NCBI RefSeq assembly: GCF_011694515.1 | Contig: NZ_CP050192.1 | Location: 2,725,301-2,789,300 of the forward strand | DNA: 64,000 bases | From: Mycobacterium sp. DL592 | GTDB lineage: Bacteria; Actinomycetota; Actinomycetes; Mycobacteriales; Mycobacteriaceae | Reading direction: 5' to 3' | Shown here: one piece after another, positions 37,804-46,357 of the stretch | Position numbering within the stretch: the first letter of the stretch is position 1 | Layout: every line of letters begins with the position of its first letter | Program-made: the position numbers and the translations under genes | The notes under the pieces: model-generated | Told to the model about the DNA's origin: nothing | The model's database searches: none | What the model saw: the letters and a program-made list of their open reading frames with translations, nothing else

Positions 37804-37867
37804 GCCGGCGAGCAGTCGCAAAATCGCATGAATTGGGCTCCAATCGTGCGATTTTGCGCCTGCTCGG
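37804..37867. terminator. Long imperfect hairpin between convergent genes
   Basis: The left arm (from 37804) contains GAGCAG (37810-37815), CGCAAAATCGCA (37817-37828) and ATTGG (37832-37836). The right arm mirrors it with CCAAT (37840-37844), TGCGATTTTGCG (37847-37858) and CTGCTCGGC (37860 onward). The loop is GCT. The arms differ only by single mismatches and small bulges. Its place directly after the SRPBCC-like stop and just before the rarA stop makes a two-way terminator likely; its length and regularity also suggest a member of a dispersed repeat family. Confidence 0.7.
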
Positions 37868-37881
37868 CGCCGACAGGCGAG

Positions 37882-39216
37882 CTAACCCCGCCGGCGGCGC
37901 AGGATCGCGCGCAGTTTGTCCAGCCGCCCCGTGATCTCACGCTCGACGCCGTGGTTGGTGGGCTGGTAGTAGTCGACGCCGACCAGGTCGTCGGGTGGAT
38001 ACTGTTGCGGCACAATGCCGTCCGGGTCATCATGCGGATAGCGGTAGCCCACGGCGTTGCCCAGCTTGGCCGCTCCCGCGTAGTGGCCGTCGCGCAGGTG
38101 CGCCGGCACCAGCCCGGCCTTACCGGCGCGGATGTCGTTCATCGCCGCGCCCAGCGCATTGGTGACCGCGTTGGACTTCGGGGCGGTCGCCAGGTGCACC
38201 GTGGCGTGCGCCAGCGTCAGCTGCGCTTCGGGCATCCCGATCAGCGCCACGGTCTGCGCGGCCGCCACGGCGGTCTGCAGCGCCGACGGATCGGCCATCC
38301 CGATGTCCTCACTGGCCAGGATCATCAGCCGGCGGGCCACGAACCGCGGGTCCTCCCCCGCGACCAGCATCCGCGCCAGATAGTGCAGCGCCGCGTCGAC
38401 GTCGGAGCCCCGGATGGATTTGATGAAGGCGCTGATGACGTCGTAGTGCTGATCGCCGTCGCGGTCGTAGCGCACGGCAGCCTTGTCCAGTGACTGCTCG
38501 ACGACCTCGACGGTGACGTGATCACCGACCTCGGCGGCCACCTCCAGCGCGGTCAGCGCACGGCGGGCATCGCCTGCCGAGAGCTGCACCACCAGCTCCA
38601 CCGCGTCGTCGTCGACGGCGACCGTGCCGCCGAGCCCGCGGGGGTCCTCGATCGCGCGGGTGACCACGGCGCGGATGGCGTCGGTGGTCAACGGCTGCAG
38701 TTGCAGGATCAGCGACCGCGACAGCAGCGGCGCGACCACCGAGAACGACGGGTTCTCGGTGGTGGCCGCGACCAGCAGCACGATCCGGTTCTCCACCGCC
38801 GCCAGCAGCGCGTCCTGCTGAGTCTTGGAGAACCGGTGCACCTCGTCGATGAACAGCACCGTCTGCTCGCCGTACGCCGCGGCGCGGCGAGCGTTGTCGA
38901 TGACAGCCCGGACTTCCTTGACTCCGGCGGTCAGCGCCGACAACGCCTCGAACCGACGGCCGGTGGCCTGGCTGACCAGTGAGGCCAGCGTTGTCTTGCC
39001 GGTGCCCGGCGGCCCGTAGAGGATCACCGACGCCGCGCCGGAGCCTTCGACGAGCCTGCGCAGCGGCGAACCCTGTCGTAGCAGGTTCTCCTGGCCGACC
39101 ACCTCGTCGAGCGACGACGGGCGCATCCGCACGGCCAGCGGCGCCGACGCGGGCACGTCACGACCGGGCCGGTCGTCGTCTCCGGGTACGTCGAACAGGC
39201 TGTCGGCCACGACCAC
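37882..39216 (-). CDS. rarA: Replication-associated recombination ATPase RarA/MgsA
   Basis: A 444-residue AAA+ ATPase related to clamp-loader subunits and RuvB, acting at stalled replication forks; equals Rv2559c. Walker A is [16 protein letters not shown], Walker [11 protein letters not shown], sensor 1 [10 protein letters not shown], and the Arg finger region SRSLILQL. The C-terminal MgsA domain includes [18 protein letters not shown]. Start is uncertain: GTG codons at 39216 and 39210 are both possible, and there is no clear ribosome-binding site. The next gene starts 30 bp away on the other strand. Confidence 0.95.
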   Translation of the reverse strand: MVVADSLFDVPGDDDRPGRDVPASAPLAVRMRPSSLDEVVGQENLLRQGSPLRRLVEGSGAASVILYGPPGTGKTTLASLVSQATGRRFEALSALTAGVKEVRAVIDNARRAAAYGEQTVLFIDEVHRFSKTQQDALLAAVENRIVLLVAATTENPSFSVVAPLLSRSLILQLQPLTTDAIRAVVTRAIEDPRGLGGTVAVDDDAVELVVQLSAGDARRALTALEVAAEVGDHVTVEVVEQSLDKAAVRYDRDGDQHYDVISAFIKSIRGSDVDAALHYLARMLVAGEDPRFVARRLMILASEDIGMADPSALQTAVAAAQTVALIGMPEAQLTLAHATVHLATAPKSNAVTNALGAAMNDIRAGKAGLVPAHLRDGHYAGAAKLGNAVGYRYPHDDPDGIVPQQYPPDDLVGVDYYQPTNHGVEREITGRLDKLRAILRRRRG

Positions 39217-39232
39217 AGGCTTACCACGTTCG

Positions 39233-39238
39233 TAATGT
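39233..39238 (+). promoter_or_regulatory. Leaderless-type -10 box for the EamA exporter gene
   Basis: TAATGT, 7 nt before the GTG at 39246. Several in-frame GTG codons lie here; the spacing selects this one. Confidence 0.55.
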
Positions 39239-39245
39239 GGTCGTC

Positions 39246-40127
39246 GTGAGCGCACGCGGCTGGGTCCTGTTCGCGGCGATGAGTCTCATCTGGGGCGTGC
39301 CCTATCTGATGATCAAGGTGGCGGTCGGCGAGGTGTCCGTGCCGTTCCTGGTGTTTGTGCGCTCGGCCGTCGGCGCGACGCTGCTGCTGCCGCTGGCGCT
39401 GCCGGCGGCCAACCGTGCGCTGCTGCGCAGGCACTGGAAGGCGGTGGTCGCCTTCGCCTTCTTCGAGATGATCGCCGCGTGGCTGATGCTGTCCGACGCC
39501 GAACGTCACCTGACCAGTTCCCTGACCGGGCTGTTGATCGCCGCCGCACCGATCATCGCCGCGGTGCTCGACCGGCTCACCGGCGGTGAACGGCTCGGCC
39601 CCACCCGGGTGGTCGGGCTGAGCGTCGGGCTGGTCGGCGTGGCGGTGCTGGCCGGACCCGGCCTGGCCGGCGGCGGGGCGTGGCCGGTCACCGAGGTGCT
39701 GCTGACGGCGACCTGTTACGCGATCGCGCCGTTGATCGCCGCCCGCTATCTCGCCGATGTGCCCGGCCCGGCGCTGACATCGGCGTGCCTGGGCCTGGCG
39801 GCGTTGGTGTATCTGGTGCCGGCGGTGCTGACCTGGCCGACGCACGCCCTGCGGGCCCAGACCTACTGGGCGATCGCGGGGCTCGCCGGGATCTGCACGG
39901 CGCTGGCGTTCGTGGTGTTCTTCGCCCTGATCCGGGAGGTCGGTGCCGCCCGCTCCCTCATCGTCACCTACGTCAACCCGGCGGTGGCGCTGCTGGCCGG
40001 GGTGATGGTGCTGCGCGAGCCGCTGACGTGGTGGAACATCGCGGGGCTGGCGCTGATCCTGGCGGGGTCGGTCCTGGCCACCCGGCCGGGGGCGGTGCGA
40101 CGCTCAGAACTGGCCGGCCACCAGTAG
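39246..40127 (+). CDS. EamA/DMT-family transporter
   Basis: A 293-residue membrane protein with ten predicted helices arranged as two EamA repeats (first from [20 protein letters not shown]; second from [20 protein letters not shown]). The family exports amino acids, nucleosides or other small metabolites with protons. The C-terminal repeat ends [20 protein letters not shown], typical of RhaT/RarD relatives. It converges on a TetR gene with a 24-nt overlap. Substrate not predictable. Confidence 0.9.
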   Translation: MSARGWVLFAAMSLIWGVPYLMIKVAVGEVSVPFLVFVRSAVGATLLLPLALPAANRALLRRHWKAVVAFAFFEMIAAWLMLSDAERHLTSSLTGLLIAAAPIIAAVLDRLTGGERLGPTRVVGLSVGLVGVAVLAGPGLAGGGAWPVTEVLLTATCYAIAPLIAARYLADVPGPALTSACLGLAALVYLVPAVLTWPTHALRAQTYWAIAGLAGICTALAFVVFFALIREVGAARSLIVTYVNPAVALLAGVMVLREPLTWWNIAGLALILAGSVLATRPGAVRRSELAGHQ

Positions 40128-40685
40128 CCGGCAGGCCACCTCGACGTCGGCGAGGGCGTCCTCGGAGGTCATCGCGCCACCGACAGTCCACGTCAGGATG
40201 CCGGTGGTGGCCTGCTGCACCAGCCGCAGCCGCCGAAGCTGCTCGTCGGTGGGATCGTCGATGCCGGCGACCGCGAGGATCAGCTGGGCCAGCGTCGGAT
40301 CCTCCGGCTCACCGACCTGAGCCCTGACCACCTGGGTCGAGGTGATCATGGCGTGGGCAAGGTGCTTGTAGCGCAACACGTTTCGGCAGGCTTCGACCAT
40401 GACGGCGACGATGTCGTCGACACGGTTGCCGGTGGGCGGCGGCGGACGGAAGCGCGCCACCTGATCGGTGAGCACCGCCGCGAACACGTGATGCTTGGAC
40501 GGGTAGTAGCGGTAGAGCGTGCGCAGTGCCACGCCGGCGTCGGCGGCGATCTCCTGGGCCTGGATCCGGTCGAGTCCCTTGGCGGCGCCCAATCTGGACG
40601 CGGCGCGCAGGATTGCGCCGCGGCGATTCTCCTGGTCGTCGGTGGCCGGCAGGGCCGGCGCCCTGGGCTCTCCGATCCGTGGCAC
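40104..40685 (-). CDS. TetR-family transcriptional regulator
   Basis: A 193-residue regulator with an N-terminal TetR helix-turn-helix (RGAILRAASRLGAAKGLDRI, then AQEIAADAGVALRTLYRYYP) and a helical ligand-binding C-terminus (AHAMITSTQVVRAQ, VQQATTGILTWTVGGAM). Starts at GTG 40685 or 40691; neither has a strong ribosome-binding site. Its 3' end overlaps the EamA gene. It may regulate either that exporter or the divergent SDR, whose start is 97 bp away. Confidence 0.9.
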   Translation of the reverse strand: MPRIGEPRAPALPATDDQENRRGAILRAASRLGAAKGLDRIQAQEIAADAGVALRTLYRYYPSKHHVFAAVLTDQVARFRPPPPTGNRVDDIVAVMVEACRNVLRYKHLAHAMITSTQVVRAQVGEPEDPTLAQLILAVAGIDDPTDEQLRRLRLVQQATTGILTWTVGGAMTSEDALADVEVACRLLVAGQF

Positions 40686-40782
40686 GCCCACAAGTATCGG
40701 GTATCGGCTTCGGCACAGCGCGGTGGTACCGATCACCGAGACCACTGCCACACCGGCGGCGGCGACGGGTAAGGATCGATGC

Positions 40783-41574
40783 GTGTCTTACCCGAAGTAC
40801 GGCCCGTGGGCAGTGGTGGCAGGCGGTTCAGAGGGTGTGGGGGCCGAATTCGCCCGGCTGCTTGCCGGTTCGGGAATCAATCTGGTCCTGGTAGCCAGAA
40901 AGCCGGGACCGCTGGAGGCCACGGCCGCCGACTGCCGCTCGCTTGGCGTCGAAGTACGCACGCTCGCAACGGATCTCACGACGAGCGGCGCGGTCGACAC
41001 ACTGACCGCCATGACCGGTGGCCTCGAGGTCGGGCTGCTGATCTACAACGCGGGCGCCAACACCTGCAGTGCGGAATTCCTGGACGCGGAGCTGTCGGAC
41101 TTCCAGCGGGTGATCGACCTGAACATCACGACGATGATGGCTCTGACCCAGCACTACGGCCGGTTGATGCGGGATCGGCGCCGCGGCGGGATCCTGCTCG
41201 TCGGATCGATGTCGGGTTACCTGGGATCGGTGCGGCACACCGTGTACGGCGGGGTGAAGGCCTATGGCCGGATCTTCGCCGAGGGCCTGTGGCTGGAGCT
41301 TCGGGACTACGGCGTCGACGTCCTCGAACTGGTCCTCGGGGTCACCCGCACTCCGGCGATGGAGCGGGTGGGCCTGAATTTCGACGTGCCGGGCATGCGG
41401 GTCGCCGAGCCTGCCGACGTCGCCCGCGAGGGCCTCGAACAATTGCCGCATGGACCGGTCTACGTGGCAGGCGGCAACGCCGGCGATGTGGCGCGGCGCA
41501 ACGATCCCGACCGCGCCGCAGTGGTCGCCGGCGCGCACCGGATGATGGCGAAACTCATGGGGCTGTCGACCTAG
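40783..41574 (+). CDS. SDR-family oxidoreductase
   Basis: A 263-residue short-chain dehydrogenase. The glycine motif is AGGSEGVGAEFARLLA, the NAG triad is YNAGANT, and the catalytic Ser and Tyr-x-x-x-Lys are in GSMSGYLG and YGGVKAYG. An Arg follows the second strand (VLVARKPG), favouring NADP(H). The start GTG has AAGGA about 7 nt upstream. Substrate unknown. It is divergent from the TetR gene and converges on the IclR gene. Confidence 0.88.
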   Translation: MSYPKYGPWAVVAGGSEGVGAEFARLLAGSGINLVLVARKPGPLEATAADCRSLGVEVRTLATDLTTSGAVDTLTAMTGGLEVGLLIYNAGANTCSAEFLDAELSDFQRVIDLNITTMMALTQHYGRLMRDRRRGGILLVGSMSGYLGSVRHTVYGGVKAYGRIFAEGLWLELRDYGVDVLELVLGVTRTPAMERVGLNFDVPGMRVAEPADVAREGLEQLPHGPVYVAGGNAGDVARRNDPDRAAVVAGAHRMMAKLMGLST

Positions 41575-41598
41575 CCCCGACGATGGTGCTGCTGATGC

Positions 41599-42324
41599 CT
41601 AGCTGGCGGCGCTACCGAGCGCCCGCGAGATGCTGGCAGCTGCGGCGCCGACCAGCGGCTGACATCGCTGTGCCATGACCCGGTCGGGTGTCACCACCCC
41701 GATCGCGGCGCGGCAACCGATCGTCGCCGCCACCGAAACCATGCCTTCGACGTAGTCACCGCGGCGGGTGGTGACCCGGCGGCGCACATTGTGCAGCTCG
41801 CCCCACCACGACGGATCGGGTTGCCAGTTGCCGACGTAACTGAGTTCGGCGATGACGTCCTCCGGGGACAGTCCCGCCAGCGCGGCGATGCCCAGGGCGA
41901 CGCGATGCGCGGGGATCCGGCTGCCGACCGATGTCGGCACCTGCCGCGCCGAGGGCCCGCCGAGCTTGTCCAGGTGCACGATGCAGCCGCGGTCGAGAAG
42001 ACCCAGATGCACCACCGCACCGGTGCGAACCTGCAGGTCATGCAGCACAGGGGCGGCCGCCGACCGCAGCCGCACGTCGATACCGTCGCCGGCGCTGCGC
42101 CCCGAAGTGCGCGCACCCAGGCGGTAGCCCCGCCCGCAGTGGCTCAACCAGCGCAGCCGGACCAGCTGGTCGAGGATCCGGTGTGTCGTGGACCGCGGCA
42201 GGTTGGCCCTGGCGGCGATCTGGTCGAGCGTGAGTGCCACCGACCCGTCGTCGAAGGCATCGATGATGGCTGTGAACCGGTCCAGCATCGATGCCGGAGC
42301 GGTATCGGTCAGTGCCGCCGTCAT
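41599..42324 (-). CDS. IclR-family transcriptional regulator
   Basis: A 241-residue regulator with the N-terminal IclR winged helix (SVALTLDQIAARANLPRSTT, then HRILDQLVRLRWL) and the effector-binding domain (VVHLGLLDRGCIVHLDKLGG; RIPAHRVALGIAALAGL). I choose the ATG at 42324, with AGGAG 5 nt upstream, over the GTG at 42330. It is divergent from the LLM-NTF2-SDR operon and probably controls it through the inverted repeat between them. Confidence 0.92.
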   Translation of the reverse strand: MTAALTDTAPASMLDRFTAIIDAFDDGSVALTLDQIAARANLPRSTTHRILDQLVRLRWLSHCGRGYRLGARTSGRSAGDGIDVRLRSAAAPVLHDLQVRTGAVVHLGLLDRGCIVHLDKLGGPSARQVPTSVGSRIPAHRVALGIAALAGLSPEDVIAELSYVGNWQPDPSWWGELHNVRRRVTTRRGDYVEGMVSVAATIGCRAAIGVVTPDRVMAQRCQPLVGAAAASISRALGSAAS

Positions 42325-42341
42325 CCACACTCCTGTCTGCT

Positions 42342-42355
42342 AACGAGAATTCGTT
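42342..42355. promoter_or_regulatory. Candidate IclR operator
   Basis: A perfect 5-bp inverted repeat, AACGA (42342-42346) and TCGTT (42351-42355), with a 4-nt spacer, 18 bp upstream of the IclR start. Placement and symmetry fit an autoregulatory operator shared with the divergent operon. Confidence 0.45.
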
Positions 42356-42430
42356 CTACCGCACCGTAGCGGTCCCGATCACCGGGATGCAAGCATTCCG
42401 CTGGTGTGGCGGCCGATAGAACAGCATCTT

Positions 42431-43285
42431 GTGCGGATTGGCCTCTCGACGCCGGTGGTGATGCAGCTGCCTGGGGTGTCGTCATCCTGGGAGCACGACG
42501 CCACCATCGCGGACCTGGCGCGTGTCGCGCACACCGCCGACGAGCTGGGTTTCGACCACCTCACCTGCGCCGAGCACGTTGCCGTCCCGGCCGGTGCGGC
42601 CGGCCAGCGCGGGCTGGTGTATTGGGATCCGTTGTCCACCTTCGGTTTTCTCGCCGCGCACACCGCCGAGATCAAGTTGGCGACGTCGGTGATCGTCCTG
42701 GGCTATCACCATCCGCTGGAGATCGCCAAGCGGTTCGGCACCCTGGACCGGATCAGCGAAGGCCGGCTCGTGCTCGGCGTCGGCGTGGGTTCACTGGCCG
42801 AGGAGTTCGAACTTCTGGGTGCGGTGTTCGACGGCCGCGGCGACCTGGCCGATGACGCCATCGCCGCCCTGCGCGCCTCGCTGTCCAACACCCGGCCCTC
42901 CTATCAGGGCAAGCACTACCAATTCGACGGCTTCGCCGTCGAGCCGTGCGCCGTGCAGCAGCAGGTGCCGATCTGGGTGGGTGGCCGCACGAAGCGGTCG
43001 CTGCGCCGGGCGCTGACGCTGGCCGACGGATGGATGCCCTTCGGGTTGACCACCGCGGAACTTCAGAACATGCTGGGCGACGTCGATATCCCACCCGGAT
43101 TCGACGTGGTTCTGCCCAGCGGCCACGCCCTCGACCCGATCGGTGAGCCGGCCCGGGCCACCCAGCGGCTCAAGGCATTACGCGATGCCGGCGCCACGGC
43201 AATCACCTGCTCGGTGGGCGCGGAGTCCGCGGCCCACTACTGCGACCAGCTCGCCGTGCTGCGTGAACTGGCCGATGCACTGTGA
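42431..43285 (+). CDS. LLM-class (probably F420-dependent) oxidoreductase
   Basis: A 284-residue TIM-barrel enzyme of the bacterial luciferase-like family; in mycobacteria most of these use coenzyme F420. Recognisable segments: MRIGLSTPVVMQLPG at the start, HTADELGFDHLTCAEHVAVP, ATSVIVLGYHHPLEIAKRFG, LDRISEGRLVLGVGVG and VPIWVGGRTKRSLRRALTLA. The GTG at 42431 gives the family-like N-terminus; a GTG at 42404 is also open. First gene of a three-gene operon with an NTF2-like protein and an SDR. Substrate unknown. Confidence 0.88.
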   Translation: MRIGLSTPVVMQLPGVSSSWEHDATIADLARVAHTADELGFDHLTCAEHVAVPAGAAGQRGLVYWDPLSTFGFLAAHTAEIKLATSVIVLGYHHPLEIAKRFGTLDRISEGRLVLGVGVGSLAEEFELLGAVFDGRGDLADDAIAALRASLSNTRPSYQGKHYQFDGFAVEPCAVQQQVPIWVGGRTKRSLRRALTLADGWMPFGLTTAELQNMLGDVDIPPGFDVVLPSGHALDPIGEPARATQRLKALRDAGATAITCSVGAESAAHYCDQLAVLRELADAL

Positions 43286-43295
43286 AAGGCACCCC

Positions 43296-43775
43296 ATGAA
43301 CGAAGACCGGCTGGCCACCCTCGAACGGCGCCTGGCGGTGTTCGAGGACGAAAGCGCCATCGCCCGCATCATCGCGTCGTACGGCCCCCTCGTCGACGCC
43401 GGCGAGGCCCAGGCCGTGGCTGCGCTGTGGACCGAGGACGGCAGCTACGACGTCGGCGACTGGAACATGTCCGGCCGCGCCGAGATCATTGCGATGGTGC
43501 AGTCCGGCGCCCACCAGGGCCTGATGGCCAGGGGCGCCTGTCACTTCTTCGGCCCGCCGGTCATCACCGTCGACGGTGACGAAGCGACCGCGGTGTGCCA
43601 GTCGATCATTCTGGTGCGCCGGGAGGCCGGCGGCTATCACGCCATGCGCGCAGGGGTGCATCTGCTCACCCTGCGCCGGGCCGAATCCGGTTGGCAGATC
43701 CTCACCCGCGTCGCCCGCCAACTCGATGGCGGCACCGAGGCGTTCGACCTGATCACCGAAGGGCTGCCGACATGA
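43296..43775 (+). CDS. NTF2-like (SnoaL-type) protein
   Basis: A 159-residue protein of the NTF2/SnoaL-like alpha-beta cone fold, used by isomerases, cyclases and ring-hydroxylating dioxygenase beta subunits. Typical segments are DESAIARIIASYGPLVDAGE, ALWTEDGSYDVGDWNMSGRA, HFFGPPVITVDGDEATAVCQ. I start at the ATG at 43296, 10 nt after the LLM stop; its own stop overlaps the next SDR start by 4 nt. Similar proteins occur in sterol and aromatic catabolic clusters, but the substrate here is unknown. Confidence 0.85.
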   Translation: MNEDRLATLERRLAVFEDESAIARIIASYGPLVDAGEAQAVAALWTEDGSYDVGDWNMSGRAEIIAMVQSGAHQGLMARGACHFFGPPVITVDGDEATAVCQSIILVRREAGGYHAMRAGVHLLTLRRAESGWQILTRVARQLDGGTEAFDLITEGLPT

Positions 43776-44548
43776 GCCGCGCACTGGAGGGCAAGGTGGC
43801 CCTGGTCACCGGCGGCGGTGCCGGCATCGGCGCGGGAATCGCCAGGCGGTTCGCCGACGAGGGCGCGAAGGTGGTCGTGGCCGAATACGACGCGGAAACC
43901 GGCGCGGCCGTCGCCGCGGAGATCGGCGGGCTGTTCGTGGCCACCGATGTCACCGACCGCGAACAGGTCGAAAATGCCGTCGCCGCAGCCCATTCCGAGT
44001 ACGGCTCCCTGGACATCCTGGTGAACAACGCCTGGGGCGGCGGGGGCATCGGCCGGGTCGAGAACAAGACCGACGACGCGCTGGCCCACGGTGTCGCGAT
44101 GGGCTATTACGGCCCGTTCTGGGCGATGCGCGCCGCCTTCGGCCCGATGAAGCAGCGCGGCTGGGGCCGGGTGATCAACATGTGCAGCCTCAACGGGGTC
44201 AATGCCCACGTCGGCTCGCTGGAGTACAACGCCGCCAAGGAGGCGCTGCGGGCGCTGACCCGCACCGCCGCCCGCGAGTGGGCGCCGACCGGGGTCACCG
44301 TCAACGCCATCTGCCCGGCGGCCAAGAGCTCGGCGTTCCTGGCCATCGTGGAACAACACCCCGAGATCGGATCGATGGCCGATGCCGCCAACCCGATGGG
44401 CCGCATGGGCGACCCGTACGACGACATCGCTCCCGTCGCGGTATTCCTGGCCAGCGACGGCAGCCGGTACCTGACGGGCAACACGCTGTTCGTCGACGGC
44501 GGCAGCCACATCAACGGCGTCGCGTGGGTTCCGGATCTGGGACCGTAA
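43772..44548 (+). CDS. SDR-family oxidoreductase of the IclR-controlled operon
   Basis: A 258-residue classical SDR: TGGGAGIGAGIARRFADEG for cofactor binding, NNAWGGGG in place of the usual NNAG, Ser in NMCSLNG and the catalytic YNAAK. An acidic residue after the second strand (VVVAEYD) favours NAD. The ATGA junction with the NTF2-like gene implies co-translation, so the two enzymes and the LLM oxidoreductase probably act on the same compound. Confidence 0.88.
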   Translation: MSRALEGKVALVTGGGAGIGAGIARRFADEGAKVVVAEYDAETGAAVAAEIGGLFVATDVTDREQVENAVAAAHSEYGSLDILVNNAWGGGGIGRVENKTDDALAHGVAMGYYGPFWAMRAAFGPMKQRGWGRVINMCSLNGVNAHVGSLEYNAAKEALRALTRTAAREWAPTGVTVNAICPAAKSSAFLAIVEQHPEIGSMADAANPMGRMGDPYDDIAPVAVFLASDGSRYLTGNTLFVDGGSHINGVAWVPDLGP

Positions 44549-44551
44549 CTC

Positions 44552-45172
44552 TCACAACCGGTTTCGCTTAGCTACCTGTTCGGCGACCTGACGGTCCTGC
44601 GGCTCATCGGAGCGCCGCAGGCCGTCGACGACACCGGCCTGATTGCGCTCGGGCTGATTCTGCGACATCTTGGCCTTGCCTTCGACGCGCTCGACGATCA
44701 GCTCGACACCCACGATGGCCCGAAGCTGGGCGGCGACGAAGTCGTCCGGGGCGTCGCTGACGGCCCACGGCGCCGGCCTGCTCGCCTCGTGGTGATCAGT
44801 CAACTGCCCGACCAACTCTCGTACCCACCCCGCATCGTCGTGCACCACCAGCCGGCCGTGCACCACCAGCACGTCGTAGTTCCAGGTCGGAACGACCTTG
44901 CCCGTCTCGGCTTTGGTGGCATACAGGCTCGGCGAGACATAGGCCTGCGGGCCGGCGATGACCGCCACTGACGGTCGCTGCGCATACCGCCAGTGCGGGT
45001 TGGCCCGCGAGACGTGCCCGACCAGTGAGTGCGTCGTAGCCCGGTACAGCAGCGGCAGCGGGGTGACGAGGTAGTCGTTGTCGGTCGCGGTGATCAGCTG
45101 CGCGAAGCCGCCGGCACCCAGCGCGGATGCCGTCTCGGCGTCGGACAGGGCGAACGGGGCCGGCACGTACAT
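44552..45172 (-). CDS. PaiB-type FMN-binding protein
   Basis: A 206-residue protein of the FMN-binding negative transcriptional regulator (PaiB) family, with a split-barrel FMN fold: MYVPAPFALSD, LLYRATTHSLVGHVSRANP, AYVSPSLYATKAETGKVVPT and WNYDVLVVHGRLVV. The C-terminal KAKMSQNQPERNQAGVV is the family's conserved ending. Although the founder represses sporulation genes in Bacillus, most members are probably flavin or haem-type oxidoreductase-like proteins. Confidence 0.9.
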   Translation of the reverse strand: MYVPAPFALSDAETASALGAGGFAQLITATDNDYLVTPLPLLYRATTHSLVGHVSRANPHWRYAQRPSVAVIAGPQAYVSPSLYATKAETGKVVPTWNYDVLVVHGRLVVHDDAGWVRELVGQLTDHHEASRPAPWAVSDAPDDFVAAQLRAIVGVELIVERVEGKAKMSQNQPERNQAGVVDGLRRSDEPQDRQVAEQVAKRNRL

Positions 45173-45193
45173 GGACCCAGTGTCCCCGTGGAA

Positions 45194-46033
45194 TCACGCC
45201 GGTTGCGTGACGAAGTCGATGAGCTCCTCGACCCGTCCGATGAGGGCGGGCTCCAGATCGGTCCAATCGCGCACCGAGGACCGGATCCGCTGCCACGCCC
45301 GGGCGATGTCAGCCTGGTTGCGGTGCGGCCAGCCCAGTGCGTCGCACACCCCGTGCTTCCACTCGATGGTGCGCGGCACCACCGGCCACCGCTCCAGCCC
45401 GATGCGGGCCGGCTTGACCGCCTGCCAGATGTCGACGTAGGGGTGCCCGACGACCAGGGTGTGCTCACCGCCCGGCCCGCGCCGCACCGCCTCGGCGATC
45501 CGGGCCTCCTTGGATCCGGTGACGAGATGGTCGACCAGCACCCCGAGCCGGCGCCCGGGGCCGGGTGCGAATGTCGCGACGATGTCGACGAGGTCGTCGA
45601 CACCGCCGAGATGCTCGACGACGACACCCTCGACGCGCAGGTCGTCGCCCCACACCTGTTCGACGAGTTCGGCGTCATGGCGGCCTTCGACATAGATCCG
45701 GCTGGCCAGCGCCACCTTGGCCCGGGCGTCGGCGACTTTCACCGAACCGGACTTCGTGCGCTGGCCGCCGGCAGGCGCGCTGCGCGCGGGCGCGGTCAGG
45801 ATCACCGGCCTGCCCTCGAACAGAAACCCGGGACCCAGCGGGAACACCCGGCGACGGCCGCGGCGATCCTCGAGCTCTACCCGTCCGCCTTCGATCGCGA
45901 CCACCGCTCCGACATAGCCGGACTGCGGGTCCTCGACGACCATGCCCACTTCGGCGGCTTGCTCGGTCGAGCGGACCCGCCGCGACTGGTGCGGGTCGTC
46001 GGCGAGCACGTCGGTGCCATAGCGATCTGCCAC
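45194..46033 (-). CDS. DUF3097 family protein (Rv0883c-like)
   Basis: A 279-residue actinobacterial protein of unknown function. Segments include GMVVEDPQSGYVGAVVAIEG, VALASRIYVEGRHDAELVEQ and EHLGGVDDLVDIVATFAPGP followed by GVLVDHLVTGSKEARIAEAV. The acidic VEGRHDAEL and VLVDH motifs resemble a TOPRIM-type metal site, so a nucleic-acid enzyme is possible, but this is inference. I start at the GTG at 46033 because a TACGAT -10 box ends 6 nt upstream; the open frame to 46270 is otherwise unsupported. Confidence 0.85.
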   Translation of the reverse strand: MADRYGTDVLADDPHQSRRVRSTEQAAEVGMVVEDPQSGYVGAVVAIEGGRVELEDRRGRRRVFPLGPGFLFEGRPVILTAPARSAPAGGQRTKSGSVKVADARAKVALASRIYVEGRHDAELVEQVWGDDLRVEGVVVEHLGGVDDLVDIVATFAPGPGRRLGVLVDHLVTGSKEARIAEAVRRGPGGEHTLVVGHPYVDIWQAVKPARIGLERWPVVPRTIEWKHGVCDALGWPHRNQADIARAWQRIRSSVRDWTDLEPALIGRVEELIDFVTQPA

Positions 46034-46039
46034 CCGGCG

Positions 46040-46045
46040 ATCGTA
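46040..46045 (-). promoter_or_regulatory. Leaderless-type -10 box for the DUF3097 gene
   Basis: TACGAT on the minus strand, 6 nt before the GTG at 46033. Confidence 0.5.
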
Positions 46046-46134
46046 GGGACCGGCGGGCCCGTTCGCGGCGCAGCGCGGCGGCGCGTCGCGCCGGCAGTCG
46101 CCGACACCACACCGCACCGATGTTTGCCGAAGCC

Positions 46135-46164
46135 TTGCGCGGCCGGCATACCAAGCGGTACGGT
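46135..46164 (+). promoter_or_regulatory. Candidate promoter for the LGFP gene
   Basis: A -35-like TTGCGC (46135-46140) and a -10 TACGGT (46159-46164) with an 18-nt spacer. Transcription would start near 46171, giving a leader of about 187 nt. Confidence 0.45.
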
Positions 46165-46170
46165 GCAGCC

Positions 46171-46343
46171 GACTCACAGAATGCGCTTGGGAGGGCGCAA
46201 TCACCGAGTCAGACTGTCGCCCGGGGGATGTCGATTCGAAACCGCGTGTATGCAAGGGTGCGGCAGCCATGCCCTATTGGACATACACGCGGTCGCAGCC
46301 ATGCACCGTGGGAACTCCCGCGACACAGTGATGTCGTCGCGGG
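46171..46343 (+). ncRNA. Candidate structured 5' leader (possible cis-regulatory RNA)
   Basis: Predicted stems in order: GACTC 46171-46175 with GAGTC 46206-46210, enclosing TGCGC 46182-46186 with GCGCA 46195-46199; then a perfect 12-bp stem ACCGCGTGTATG 46241-46252 with CATACACGCGGT 46282-46293, whose 29-nt loop has its own short GGC-rich hairpin; then CCCGCG 46317-46322 with CGCGGG 46338-46343, ending 4 nt before the AAGAAGG ribosome-binding site. The layout resembles a riboswitch or RNA-based translational control, but it matches no class I can name. Confidence 0.4.
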
Positions 46344-46357
46344 CGAAAGAAGGCCCC

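Larger units (their letters stand above)
46034..46357. other. 324-bp divergent region with a structured leader
   Basis: No protein gene is supported here. It holds the leaderless promoter of the DUF3097 gene (46040-46045, minus), a plus-strand promoter (46135-46164) and, between that promoter and the LGFP start, about 187 nt with several hairpins, including a perfect 12-bp stem and a 10-bp direct repeat GCAGCCATGC (46263-46272 and 46295-46304). Each is listed separately. Confidence 0.6.

Noticed and set aside
46171..46343. ydaO (c-di-AMP) riboswitch
   Set aside because: The context fits, but I cannot find the conserved core of that class, so the leader is reported only as an unclassified structure.
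45029..46357. Extended plus-strand frame before the LGFP gene, open across the DUF3097 region
   Set aside because: Its first 440 codons are antisense to the DUF3097 and PaiB genes; the signal peptide and ribosome-binding site place the true start at 46358.
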